Shown here piece after piece: positions 8,908 through 16,734 of a DNA stretch of 64,000 bases. A program made the translations under genes and the position numbers. Under the pieces are notes generated by a model, which worked only from the letters and a program-made list of their open reading frames with translations, was not told where the DNA came from and searched no databases. Position 1 is the stretch's first letter, and each line of letters starts with the position of its first letter. The stretch is from Rs1 sp000416275 (lineage in GTDB: Bacteria > Pseudomonadota > Gammaproteobacteria > Pseudomonadales > Balneatricaceae), in assembly GCA_965243635.1 (NCBI GenBank), contig OZ251574.1:4278001-4342000 (forward strand). The letters run 5' to 3'.

Positions 8908-10026
8908 TTAATTAATACCCAGCGTCGCCATTACTTTATAATAATCGATGCTATAGCCATGCATTGGCAGGCTAAATACATTTCTAGCTAAGTTTTCAGC
9001 TACAAGTAATGACTTACCATAAACTTTATAATCTCTCAAAGCCGGTTGTTGATGCATACAGGTACCGTAATAAATCATACTTGGTATACTTTTTTCTTCC
9101 AGCGTAGTCATTAGCTCTACACGACAATCACTTTGCAGCGTATATTGCGCCCATGAGCTATTATATCCTGCCGGTACCTCAGGTATATTATATTTATCAG
9201 CAAGGACATTGTTATAATTTTCTGCCAACATATTCCTCGCCTCAAGTTCCACTGGAAATTCAGCCAATTTCTCTAATAAGATCGCCGCTTGAATTGTATC
9301 CAAACGACTATTCATTCCAATACGAATATTATCGTATTTATTTTGACCTTTGCCGTGTACTCGATAAGATCGCAGCAATGCTGCGTATTCGTCATTATCG
9401 GTAAAGATGGCACCACCATCACCGTAGCAACCTAACGGCTTAGACGGAAAAAAGCTGGTCGTAGATATATCACCAAAACTACCCGCGCGTTTAATAATAC
9501 CCTGATCATCATAAATCCCTCCACCAAAGCCCTGGGCGGCATCTTCGATCAGTTTTAAATTGTATTTTTCAGCGATTTTTTTAAGTTCAGGATAATTAGC
9601 AGGTAATCCAAACAGGTCGACCGCCATTATGGCTTTAATATTTAATTTACCTTCCGCCAAAACTTGTTCAATTCTATATTCAAGATCTTTTGCACAGATA
9701 TTAAAAGTGCTGGCATCGGAGTCAACAAATACCGGAGTAGCACCTGCAAAGGCGATACTCTCTGCAGAGGCAAAAAAGGTAAACGTGGGGACAAAAACCG
9801 CATCGCCTTGTTTTATGTTCATCGCCATCAAAGCAAGGGTTAATGCATCGGTACCATTAGCACAAGTAATAACATGCTTAACACCAACGTATTCAGCAAG
9901 CTTTTCTTCTAGCTCTTGAACCTCAGGCCCCATAATATACTGACCATGATCGAGCACTGTTTGAATACGTGCATCAATGCGCTGTTTTAAATGTTGATAC
10001 TGGGATTTTAGATCTATAAATTGCAT
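8908..10026 (-). CDS. wbpE: PLP-dependent sugar-nucleotide aminotransferase, WbpE type (DegT/DnrJ/EryC1/StrS family)
   Basis: A 372-residue fold-type I aminotransferase. It starts MQFIDLKSQYQHLKQRID, has VKHVITCANGTDALTLALMA for phosphate binding, DLFGLPANYPELKKIAEKYN and LIEDAAQGFGG with the PLP-pairing aspartate, and SFFPSKPLGCYGDGGA with the Schiff-base lysine at about residue 196. WbpE homologues transfer an amino group from glutamate to UDP-3-keto-GlcNAcA, the third step to UDP-2,3-diacetamido-glucuronate. The neighbouring wbpD, wbpB and wbpA homologues in the same orientation support that substrate. Length is normal for the family. Confidence 0.9.
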   Translation of the reverse strand: MQFIDLKSQYQHLKQRIDARIQTVLDHGQYIMGPEVQELEEKLAEYVGVKHVITCANGTDALTLALMAMNIKQGDAVFVPTFTFFASAESIAFAGATPVFVDSDASTFNICAKDLEYRIEQVLAEGKLNIKAIMAVDLFGLPANYPELKKIAEKYNLKLIEDAAQGFGGGIYDDQGIIKRAGSFGDISTTSFFPSKPLGCYGDGGAIFTDNDEYAALLRSYRVHGKGQNKYDNIRIGMNSRLDTIQAAILLEKLAEFPVELEARNMLAENYNNVLADKYNIPEVPAGYNSSWAQYTLQSDCRVELMTTLEEKSIPSMIYYGTCMHQQPALRDYKVYGKSLLVAENLARNVFSLPMHGYSIDYYKVMATLGIN

Positions 10027-10037
10027 ATAATTTCTAC

Positions 10038-10619
10038 TTATTTAGCTACTGATAATATCGAGCCAGATAGTTGGTATTTTTTACCGCTGTGAATACAAAG
10101 TTCACTGCCTTGACCTTTTAACGGTAGCGACAACTGCTCACCATGCTCACTCATCCAACCTATCTGCTTGGCCGGCACACCCACCATCAGTGCATAGGCT
10201 GGCACATCTTTATTAACTACTGCGCCTGCGCCAATAAATGCAAAATCATTGATGGTAACGCCGCAGACAATAGTACAATTAGCACCTAAAGTCGCACCTA
10301 TTTTGACCAAGGTATCACGGTACTCTTCCTTGCGCTCTATTAATGAACGGGGATTATATACGTTGGTAAAGACCACACTAGGACCACAGAAAACCCCTTC
10401 CTCTAGATGTACATTATCGTATACAGAGACATTATTTTGAATTTTGCAGTGATCGCCAATAGTCACTTTATTGCCAACGAATACATTTTGTCCTAGTGAA
10501 ACGCCATTGCCTATTACTGCACCGGCACAAATATGCACAAAGTGCCAGACTCGAGAGTCTTTACCAATGCTAGCACCTTCGTCTACGATTGCGCTTGGGT
10601 GCTGATAATAGTCGCTCAT
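10038..10619 (-). CDS. wbpD: UDP-3-amino-sugar N-acetyltransferase, WbpD type (left-handed beta-helix)
   Basis: A 193-residue hexapeptide-repeat acetyltransferase. The repeats run through SIGKDSRVWHFVHICAGAVI, GVSLGQNVFVGNKVTIGDHC, IQNNVSVYDNVHLEEGVFCG and ATLGANCTIVCGVTINDFAF, ending with VPAYALMVGVPAKQIGWMSE, as in WbpD, WlbB and VioB relatives. It should acetylate the 3-amino group using acetyl-CoA, the fourth step toward the diacetamido sugar. The start overlaps the stop of the upstream dehydrogenase by four bases (ATGA), which ties the two together. The family forms trimers with active sites between subunits. Confidence 0.9.
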   Translation of the reverse strand: MSDYYQHPSAIVDEGASIGKDSRVWHFVHICAGAVIGNGVSLGQNVFVGNKVTIGDHCKIQNNVSVYDNVHLEEGVFCGPSVVFTNVYNPRSLIERKEEYRDTLVKIGATLGANCTIVCGVTINDFAFIGAGAVVNKDVPAYALMVGVPAKQIGWMSEHGEQLSLPLKGQGSELCIHSGKKYQLSGSILSVAK

Positions 10620-11587
10620 TGAACAGCTACTTTAATTGGTTTGTTTATAACTTTAGCTAGAAGTGGATGCGGATTGAGCGGATTTTCTATCAAAATAGAT
10701 TTTCGCATCACGTCGACAGTTTCAATCGCGGCACGATTATCTTCAACACCATATCCTTCACCCGCCAACATTTTTTGATAACTTTGAGTGTGTAAATCGG
10801 TAAAACCGCCGGAGAATTCAAGTTCTTCGCCTTCAATGGTAATACTACGAAAGGTCAATTTCTCGCCTTGAATCGCATTATCTGGCAAGTGCTTTCCGTC
10901 TATCGACAAGAACCATCGCACTCTCGCTCTTTCGTACTCTAAGTATCCAGAAGACGTTTTTGCATCTCTGTAGTGCACTTCGTTGTACTTAATGTCACCA
11001 AATATAAAATGCAACATATCATAGAAATGCACGCCAATATTAGTTGCTACTCCCCCTGATTTAGCATCGAAGCCTTTCCAAGACTTAAGATACCACTTTC
11101 CACGTGAAGTTAAGTAAGTAAGATCAACGTCAAAAACCTTGTCACTGGGCGCGTTCTGCACTTTTTCTCGCAGCTCAATAATTGAAGGATGTAAACGCAG
11201 CTGTAGGATGGAGTTGACCCGGGCATGGTATTTTTTTTCATAGCGCGTCAATGTATCTAAATCTTCAATATTCAGTACTAGAGGTTTTTCGCATATAACA
11301 TCTATTCCATTTTGCAATGCAAATTTCATATGGGGCAAATGCAGGTAATTGGGTGATCCTATCGCTATATAATCAAGTTTTTGACCTTGTTGATCCAAAT
11401 CTTCGACAAAAGCAGCGAACTCTTCAAAGCTGGTAAAAAATTCCGCTTCGGGGAAATAACTATCCATAATTCCAACTGAATCATTAATATCCATAGCTAC
11501 GACCAATTCGTTTCCAGTTTCTTTAATGGCCTTTAAATGCCGTGGTGCTATATAGCCGCCGGCGCCAATCAACCCAAATCTCTTCAT
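10616..11587 (-). CDS. wbpB: Gfo/Idh/MocA-family sugar-nucleotide 3-dehydrogenase, WbpB type
   Basis: A 323-residue oxidoreductase with an N-terminal NAD-binding site (MKRFGLIGAGGYIAPRHLKA), YIAIGSPNYLHLPHMKFAL, the EKPLV motif with the conserved lysine (GIDVICEKPLVLN), and SGGVATNIGVHFYDMLHFIFG carrying the substrate-binding histidine region. WbpB oxidises C3 of UDP-GlcNAcA with tightly bound NAD, recycled by 2-oxoglutarate, before WbpE transamination. Close spacing to wbpD and 21 bases to wbpA suggest one operon. Length and motifs are complete. Confidence 0.9.
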   Translation of the reverse strand: MKRFGLIGAGGYIAPRHLKAIKETGNELVVAMDINDSVGIMDSYFPEAEFFTSFEEFAAFVEDLDQQGQKLDYIAIGSPNYLHLPHMKFALQNGIDVICEKPLVLNIEDLDTLTRYEKKYHARVNSILQLRLHPSIIELREKVQNAPSDKVFDVDLTYLTSRGKWYLKSWKGFDAKSGGVATNIGVHFYDMLHFIFGDIKYNEVHYRDAKTSSGYLEYERARVRWFLSIDGKHLPDNAIQGEKLTFRSITIEGEELEFSGGFTDLHTQSYQKMLAGEGYGVEDNRAAIETVDVMRKSILIENPLNPHPLLAKVINKPIKVAVQ

Positions 11588-11608
11588 GATATTCTCTTTT
11601 GCAATTCG

Positions 11609-12883
11609 TTACAGTCGTAAATCAGACTCGTTTATTTCTAACACATATTTAACATCGTACAATACGTGTTTGTCTTTACCATAAGACCTGATTTTGTTCT
11701 CACCCCAAGTTTTAAACTCATTGTGATCAACAGCCAAAATAATAGCATCGTAGTAATTTTCTACGAGCTGATTTTTTAGCTCTATACCGTATTCTTTGTA
11801 AACCTCAGCGGCATCCGCCCATTGATCATAGACATCAACTTGCATATTAAAGCTATTAAGCTCTGTCACTATATCTATTATTTTAGTATTTCGAACATCA
11901 GGACAATCACCTTTGAAAGTAAAACCTAGCACTAACACCCGCGCTTCATCAATATGAATTTTCTTTTTACTGACCGCCTTTACTAGCTGAGTAGCAACAT
12001 AGCCTCCCATGCCATCATTTATACGCCGCCCCGCAAGAATTACTTCGGGTTGATAACCGACCTCCTTGGCCTTGTGGGTCAAGTAGTATGGATCGACGCT
12101 AATACAATGCCCGCCAACCAAGCCAGGTTTAAAGGGTAGAAAATTCCATTTAGTGCCCGCTGCATTCAGAACTTCTTGTGTATCAATACCTAGTCGATTA
12201 AATATTTTAGCAAATTCATTGATAATCGCTATATTCAAATCCCGCTGAGTATTTTCTATGACTTTTGCAGCTTCTGCTACTTTGATGGAACTTGCTTTAT
12301 GTGTTCCGGCCACAATTATCGAAGCATATAAATCATCGACAAAGGTCGCGATTTCCTCAGTGGAACCAGAGGTGATTTTCTTTATTTTAGTCAGCGTGTT
12401 TACTTTATCACCTGGATTAATTCTCTCAGGACTATAGCCGGCAAAAAAATCTCGGTTAAATTTAAGCCCACTGCCTTTTTCAACCAGTGGAATACAAACT
12501 TCTTCAGTAGCGCCCGGATAAACAGTCGACTCATAAATAACAATATCACCGCGAGATATCACTGAAGCTATCATTTGCGATGATTTGATTAACGGCGTTA
12601 AATCAGGAGTATTATTTTCATCAATAGGGGTCGGAACAGTGACTATATAAACATTAGCATTGGCTAAATCTTCAAGATCGCTAGTAAAGGTCAAGTTCTT
12701 GGCTTTAGCCATCTCAGCACTAGAAACCTCAAGCGTGGAATCTTTATTATCTAAAAGCTCATTTATACGTCGCTGATTGATATCAAAACCACTAGTTTGG
12801 ACTTTTTTACCAAACTCTACTGCTAAAGGTAACCCGACATAACCTAGGCCTATTACTGCAATTTTTGCATCATCAATATGCAT
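11609..12883 (-). CDS. wbpA: UDP-N-acetylglucosamine 6-dehydrogenase, WbpA/TviB type
   Basis: A 424-residue nucleotide-sugar dehydrogenase. It has an N-terminal Rossmann motif (IAVIGLGYVGLPLAVEFG), VPTPIDENNTPDLTPL, STVYPGATEEVCIPLVEKGS, and the catalytic cysteine in KPGLVGGHCISVDPYYLTHK. The GGHCIxVDPYY form marks the UDP-GlcNAc/UDP-GalNAc branch (WbpA, TviB, WecC) rather than UDP-glucose dehydrogenases. It should oxidise UDP-GlcNAc to UDP-GlcNAcA, the first step of the wbp pathway. It is the promoter-proximal gene of the four-gene set; the 750 bases upstream hold only a decayed gene and a miniature element. Confidence 0.92.
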   Translation of the reverse strand: MHIDDAKIAVIGLGYVGLPLAVEFGKKVQTSGFDINQRRINELLDNKDSTLEVSSAEMAKAKNLTFTSDLEDLANANVYIVTVPTPIDENNTPDLTPLIKSSQMIASVISRGDIVIYESTVYPGATEEVCIPLVEKGSGLKFNRDFFAGYSPERINPGDKVNTLTKIKKITSGSTEEIATFVDDLYASIIVAGTHKASSIKVAEAAKVIENTQRDLNIAIINEFAKIFNRLGIDTQEVLNAAGTKWNFLPFKPGLVGGHCISVDPYYLTHKAKEVGYQPEVILAGRRINDGMGGYVATQLVKAVSKKKIHIDEARVLVLGFTFKGDCPDVRNTKIIDIVTELNSFNMQVDVYDQWADAAEVYKEYGIELKNQLVENYYDAIILAVDHNEFKTWGENKIRSYGKDKHVLYDVKYVLEINESDLRL

Positions 12884-12979
12884 TAAAATTCTCTCATCAT
12901 AATTTTTAATCTATAAAGCCTCTAAGTTTGCTCTTCCGCTCGGCAGTTTGTAAGGCTAACTTAAAGTTCTAAACAAAAC

Positions 12980-13633
12980 TCATAAAGCAAAACGTTTCGA
13001 TAGATCCTCGATCAAGTTATCTGCGAAAGCGTTAATTAAATTAATTCCTTCACTTGCCAAGTGAACCGCATCCACCAACACATCTAGGTCTTCTATATAT
13101 TCATCAATCTTTTTTTTCGATTTTGACGTAGCCCCTACCACTGGTCTGCACTTGCTAATAAACCTAGCTTTTCCGCCTTATCAAGGCTTCAATAAAGACT
13201 GCAGGTTTTTTTTGTACGGCTTTCATTCAAGCGGGCAATAGCTTATCACCAACTGTATCTTGTAACCGACAAAACCACTGACAAAAGTTTCTAAAGTTTC
13301 CGCTAAAAAACTGGTTCGTTTTCTAAGTTCAATGCCCGATCTTTATTAAAACCCTGTGAAAATAATTTATTTGCAGAGTAACTTAAATGCTGTTGTTCTT
13401 TTGCTGTAATACGCATTATCAATGCTAACCGTTCTTGCTGCCCTTTCTCTAACCTGGATCCGTGACTTCAAAGTGAATACAGAGTGTAAGATATTGGTTT
13501 TACAGTGGAATTGAAAAATCTTAGCTGCAGCCATAGGTTCAGCGGGTATTTTTCTAACCTCTGTAGAATCAAGAGCTTATGCGATGTAGTGCAGTGAAGT
13601 CACTAATTCAAGTCTAAAGTCACAACTCTACTC
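12980..13633 (-). pseudogene. decayed partner gene of the adjacent minimal nucleotidyltransferase, split by a family A element
   Basis: Minus-strand pieces in several frames assemble into an all-helical protein of about 150 residues. In order they are LEKGQQERLALIM, NKLFSQGFNKDRALNLE, FLAETLETF, RLQDTVGDKLLPA, LDKAEKLGLLASADQW, then EYIEDLDVLVDAVHLASEG ending at a stop at 12980. From memory this is the shape of the helical partner that usually follows GSR-x8-DxD nucleotidyltransferases, which has an LRNxxVHEY-like motif. The 160-bp element at 13453-13612 sits within the first codons, flanked by a TCTAA duplication. Further frameshifts and stops show the gene is dead. Confidence 0.6.
13453..13612. 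repeat. miniature inverted-repeat element, family A, copy 1
   Basis: A 160-bp element with terminal inverted repeats of the form CCTGAATCCGTGACTTCA, here with a few substitutions, bounded on both sides by TCTAA, a 5-bp target duplication. It encodes nothing. Its arms match each other imperfectly along their whole length. It lies in the start of the partner gene next to the nucleotidyltransferase. Confidence 0.85.
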
Positions 13634-13637
13634 CAGT

Positions 13638-13925
13638 CTATCTAGCAATCGCATGAATAGGTTTTAGATCTAAATTAGGAGCTTCTAACACAACATCAAT
13701 TTTTCGATCGTTAAATTGTTGCATTAATTTAACGATGATAGTATTGCTCAATTGCGCAGGCCGCAATACTGGCTGATCCATTTTTAATAAAATATCTATA
13801 TCACCACCTTTTGCACTCTCGTCAATCCGAGAGCCGAACAGCCAAACTCTTACATTGCAATTAGTTAGACTAATTATATTTTTCTTGATTAATTCGGCAT
13901 CCGCACGACTCATTCTCATGACCAT
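13638..13925 (-). CDS. minimal nucleotidyltransferase (MNT-like, pol-beta fold)
   Basis: A 95-residue protein with VRVWLFGSRIDESAKGGDID, the GSR-x8-DxD active-site signature of small nucleotidyltransferases. The later metal-binding aspartate lies in RKIDVVLEAP. Such genes normally form two-gene units with a helical partner; in related HEPN/MNT modules the MNT protein adenylylates and neutralises the partner. Here the partner downstream is a ruin split by a miniature element, so this gene is an orphan. An AGGAAA sits just ahead of the ATG at 13925, though ATGs at 13919 and 13913 are also possible. It begins 21 bases after ugd ends and may be cotranscribed with it. Confidence 0.78.
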   Translation of the reverse strand: MVMRMSRADAELIKKNIISLTNCNVRVWLFGSRIDESAKGGDIDILLKMDQPVLRPAQLSNTIIVKLMQQFNDRKIDVVLEAPNLDLKPIHAIAR

Positions 13926-13946
13926 TATTTCCTGTATAGCTTTTAC

Positions 13947-15113
13947 TTAGTCGCTTCCAAACAAATCGCGGGTATACACTTTATCAGTTACATCACTAAT
14001 TTCTTGATCGAGTCGGTTGGCAATAATCACATCACTTTGGTTTTTAAATTCAGCCAAATCAGTTAACACTTTAGAGTGAAAAAATTCTGAGTCGCTTAAA
14101 CTTGGCTCGTAGACTATGACTTCGACGCCTTTGGCCTTGATCCGTTTCATGACCCCCTGAATAGCCGATGCCCTGAAATTGTCCGAGCCTGTTTTCATAA
14201 CTAAGCGATAGATACCTACCACCTTTGGCTTTCTTTTCAAAATTTGGTCGGCGATAAAGTCTTTGCGAGTTGCGTTGGCATTGACTATCGCACCAATTAA
14301 ATTATTCGGTACATCATTATAGTTAGCTAATAGCTGCTTAGTATCCTTAGGTAGGCAGTAGCCACCGTAACCGAACGATGGATTGTTGTAGTGATTACCG
14401 ATCCGCGGATCTAAACTAACCCCTTGAATCACTTGTTTGGCTTGGAGATTATGCACTTCGCAATAAGTATCTAATTCGTTAAAGTATGCGACCCGCATCG
14501 CCAGGTAGGTATTGGAAAACAATTTGACTGCTTCCGCTTCCGTGGAATCAACTAACAAAATTTCAATATCTTGTTTTATCGCTCCCTCTGCTAGCATACT
14601 GGCAAAAATTTGCGCTCTTTCGCTCTGCTCTCCGACTATTATTCTAGAGGGGTATAAATTATCGTGCAGCGCTTTTCCCTCCCTTAAGAATTCCGGCGAG
14701 AATATCAAGTTCTTGGTTTTTTTATCATTTTTTAATTTTTCTGTAAAACCGACCGGCACGGTTGACTTAATAATGATCACGGCGTTTTGGTTGACAGATA
14801 ATACTGCATCGACAACCTGCTCAACACTGGAAGTATCAAAATAGTTGTTGATTGGATCATAATCGGTGGGGGTAGCAATAATCACGTAATCTGCATGCAG
14901 ATAAGCAGCTTCTGAATCTAATGTCGCCTGGAAGTCTATTTCTTGGTTCAGTAAAAAATCTTCAATTTCTCGATCGGCGATCGGCGATTGCTGTTTATTT
15001 AACAGCGCCACTTTACTTGCATCGATATCGACTGCCACTACTTGGTGATGCTGCGCCAATAACATGGCGTTAGATAACCCGACATACCCAGTCCCAGCTA
15101 CTGCAATTTTCAT
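13947..15113 (-). CDS. ugd: UDP-glucose 6-dehydrogenase
   Basis: A 388-residue enzyme from the ATG at 15113, the same length as the well-known single-domain Ugd of enterobacteria. It begins MKIAVAGTGYVGLSNAMLLA. Other motifs are ATPTDYDPINNYFDTSSVE, STVPVGFTEKL, FSPEFLREGKALHDNLYPSR, and the catalytic cysteine in GYGGYCLPKDTKQLL. It makes UDP-glucuronate from UDP-glucose for surface polysaccharide. A longer reading from 15161 would add residues encoded largely by the family A element at 15143-15302 and match no relative, so I reject it. The element lies 29 bases upstream of the start, so it may form part of the leader. Confidence 0.92.
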   Translation of the reverse strand: MKIAVAGTGYVGLSNAMLLAQHHQVVAVDIDASKVALLNKQQSPIADREIEDFLLNQEIDFQATLDSEAAYLHADYVIIATPTDYDPINNYFDTSSVEQVVDAVLSVNQNAVIIIKSTVPVGFTEKLKNDKKTKNLIFSPEFLREGKALHDNLYPSRIIVGEQSERAQIFASMLAEGAIKQDIEILLVDSTEAEAVKLFSNTYLAMRVAYFNELDTYCEVHNLQAKQVIQGVSLDPRIGNHYNNPSFGYGGYCLPKDTKQLLANYNDVPNNLIGAIVNANATRKDFIADQILKRKPKVVGIYRLVMKTGSDNFRASAIQGVMKRIKAKGVEVIVYEPSLSDSEFFHSKVLTDLAEFKNQSDVIIANRLDQEISDVTDKVYTRDLFGSD

Positions 15114-15142
15114 GCCTTGTCCTGTAAAGAAGCTTATTATTA

Positions 15143-15302
15143 CCTGAATCAGTGACTTCACTGCACCACATAGCGCAAGCTCTTGATTCTACAGCGGTTA
15201 GAAAAACACCCACTGAACCTACGGGTGCAGCTAAGGTTTTTCAATTCCACCGTAAAACCAATACCTTACACTCTGTATTCTCTTTGAAGTCACGGATTCA
15301 GG
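15143..15302. repeat. miniature inverted-repeat element, family A, copy 2
   Basis: A 160-bp copy in the opposite orientation to copy 1, with intact ends (CCTGAATCAGTGACTTCA at the left, its near-complement at the right) flanked by TATTA on both sides. It lies directly upstream of ugd and could supply or separate promoter signals for it. Confidence 0.88.
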
Positions 15303-15499
15303 TATTAGTGACGTAAACCTAGCGATTGATATTACCAGTCACCAGCCCTAAACCCAACTAATTTACCATGAAAACAACAGGATGATTAATAAACTAAATA
15401 ACAAACTTGAATTCGATTCAATTCAGCATTAATTGATTTAAAAAAAACAAGATAGAACATAGGAAAAGAGGAGGTGAGATGATAGATGAAAACAGATAA

Positions 15500-15589
15500 T
15501 GGCGGTGAGGGAGGGATTCGAACCCTCGATAGAGTTTCCCCTATACACCCTTAGCAGGGGCGCGCCTTCAGCCACTCGGCCACCTCACC
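15500..15589 (-). tRNA. serV: tRNA-Ser (GCU)
   Basis: A 90-base gene including the encoded CCA. The acceptor stem is GGTGAGG/CCTCACC. The anticodon loop CTGCTAA gives anticodon GCU, and the long variable arm (GTGTATAGGGGAAACTCTAT) is typical of class II serine tRNAs. It is the last gene of the array in the direction of transcription and identical in its body to the copy at 16266-16355. Confidence 0.97.
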
Positions 15590-15730
15590 AACTGAATACA
15601 TTTGCCAATTAAACCCGATAGATGCAGCTTAATACTGACAAATGAAACATAAAACCTTAACAGCTAAAGCTAACTGTTACGCGGTTTTTGATTTCGAAAT
15701 TTATTACAACTTACATTTACAGATTAGAGA

Positions 15731-15807
15731 TGGTGCGCCCGGCACGATTCGAACGTGCGACCGCCTAGTTCGTAGCCAGGTACTCTATCCAGCTGAGCTA
15801 CGGGCGC
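15731..15807 (-). tRNA. tRNA-Arg (ACG)
   Basis: A 77-base gene with encoded CCA. The acceptor stem starts GCGCCCG, the anticodon stem-loop is CCTGG-CTACGAA-CTAGG with anticodon ACG (read as ICG after deamination), and the T arm contains GTTCGAATC. One of four copies in the array that look identical. Confidence 0.97.
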
Positions 15808-15933
15808 AAGGTTAGTTTAGTATAAGTTGACGCCACCTTTAAAAACTGACTGACTCACTCCAATTAAGGACAAGAAACTTGCTCTTGAAAATTTAGCTTA
15901 CACTAATTTTTGTACTTCAACATTTGTAAAGAG

Positions 15934-16010
15934 TGGTGCGCCCGGCACGATTCGAACGTGCGACCGCCTAGTTCGTAGCCAGGTACTCTATCCAGCTGAG
16001 CTACGGGCGC
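15934..16010 (-). tRNA. tRNA-Arg (ACG)
   Basis: Second 77-base copy of the arginine tRNA, same sequence as the copy at 15731-15807, with anticodon ACG and encoded CCA. The spacer to its neighbour is about 126 bases on one side and 36 on the other. Confidence 0.97.
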
Positions 16011-16046
16011 TCAACTTACACTTTAACTTTTCTCTAATTCATTGGG

Positions 16047-16123
16047 TGGTGCGCCCGGCACGATTCGAACGTGCGACCGCCTAGTTCGTAGCCAGGTACT
16101 CTATCCAGCTGAGCTACGGGCGC
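16047..16123 (-). tRNA. tRNA-Arg (ACG)
   Basis: Third 77-base copy with anticodon ACG and encoded CCA, identical over its length to the other three by eye. Spacers to the flanking arginine tRNAs are short, consistent with one precursor transcript. Confidence 0.97.
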
Positions 16124-16180
16124 CTTTCCCAATTCTTACTTTACTTCTTTTTCTTTCTTCTCTTGTATCATTTGTAAATA

Positions 16181-16257
16181 TGGTGCGCCCGGCACGATTC
16201 GAACGTGCGACCGCCTAGTTCGTAGCCAGGTACTCTATCCAGCTGAGCTACGGGCGC
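16181..16257 (-). tRNA. tRNA-Arg (ACG)
   Basis: Fourth 77-base copy with anticodon ACG and encoded CCA. Only eight bases separate it from the serine tRNA that precedes it in transcription, so the two must be processed from one transcript. Confidence 0.97.
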
Positions 16258-16265
16258 TTTACAAA

Positions 16266-16355
16266 TGGCGGTGAGGGAGGGATTCGAACCCTCGATAGAG
16301 TTTCCCCTATACACCCTTAGCAGGGGCGCGCCTTCAGCCACTCGGCCACCTCACC
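16266..16355 (-). tRNA. tRNA-Ser (GCU)
   Basis: First tRNA of the array, directly downstream of csrA: 90 bases with anticodon GCU, long variable arm and encoded CCA. Enterobacteria have csrA followed by one serV and then several argV-type genes; here the serine tRNA is present at both ends of the arginine run. Confidence 0.97.
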
Positions 16356-16431
16356 TCAAGAGGCGCACACTATACAAGACTGATTTTGAAATAGAAACCC
16401 TTTCTGATTAAATATTTCAAAATTAATTCAC

Positions 16432-16614
16432 TTAGCTAACAGCCTCCTCTTTTTCACGTTGAATACGTTGGTATATCTCTTCACGATGCACGGCAACATC
16501 TTTAGGAGCATCTACTCCTATTCTAACTTGATTCCCCTTAATTCCTAGAACAGTGACGGTAACTTTGTCACCGATCATCAGTGTTTCACCAACTCGACGA
16601 GTAAGTATTAGCAT
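16432..16614 (-). CDS. csrA: carbon storage regulator CsrA
   Basis: A 60-residue RNA-binding protein: MLILTRRVGETLMIGDKVTV, then VLGIKGNQVRIGVDAPKDV and AVHREEIYQRI, the complete dimeric CsrA fold with the RNA-contacting N-terminal LTRR and C-terminal HREEIY segments. It binds GGA motifs in leaders of mRNAs and represses or stabilises them. An AGGAGA precedes the ATG, so its own ribosome-binding site contains a possible CsrA target. The position between lysC and the tRNA-Ser/Arg array is the classical gammaproteobacterial arrangement. Confidence 0.98.
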   Translation of the reverse strand: MLILTRRVGETLMIGDKVTVTVLGIKGNQVRIGVDAPKDVAVHREEIYQRIQREKEEAVS

Positions 16615-16734
16615 TATTTAAATCTCCTAATTTTGTATACAGCCGACATCTTATTATTAAGCCTACTCCCTTAACCCCCTATAATTGATGTCTTCTAAAG
16701 CTTGCACTCACTATAAAGTAATTATATTAGTGCG

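Noticed and set aside
15731..16257. Regularly spaced identical 77-bp direct repeats resembling an array
   Set aside because: They are tRNA-Arg genes with cloverleaf structure and CCA ends, not CRISPR repeats; no cas genes are present.
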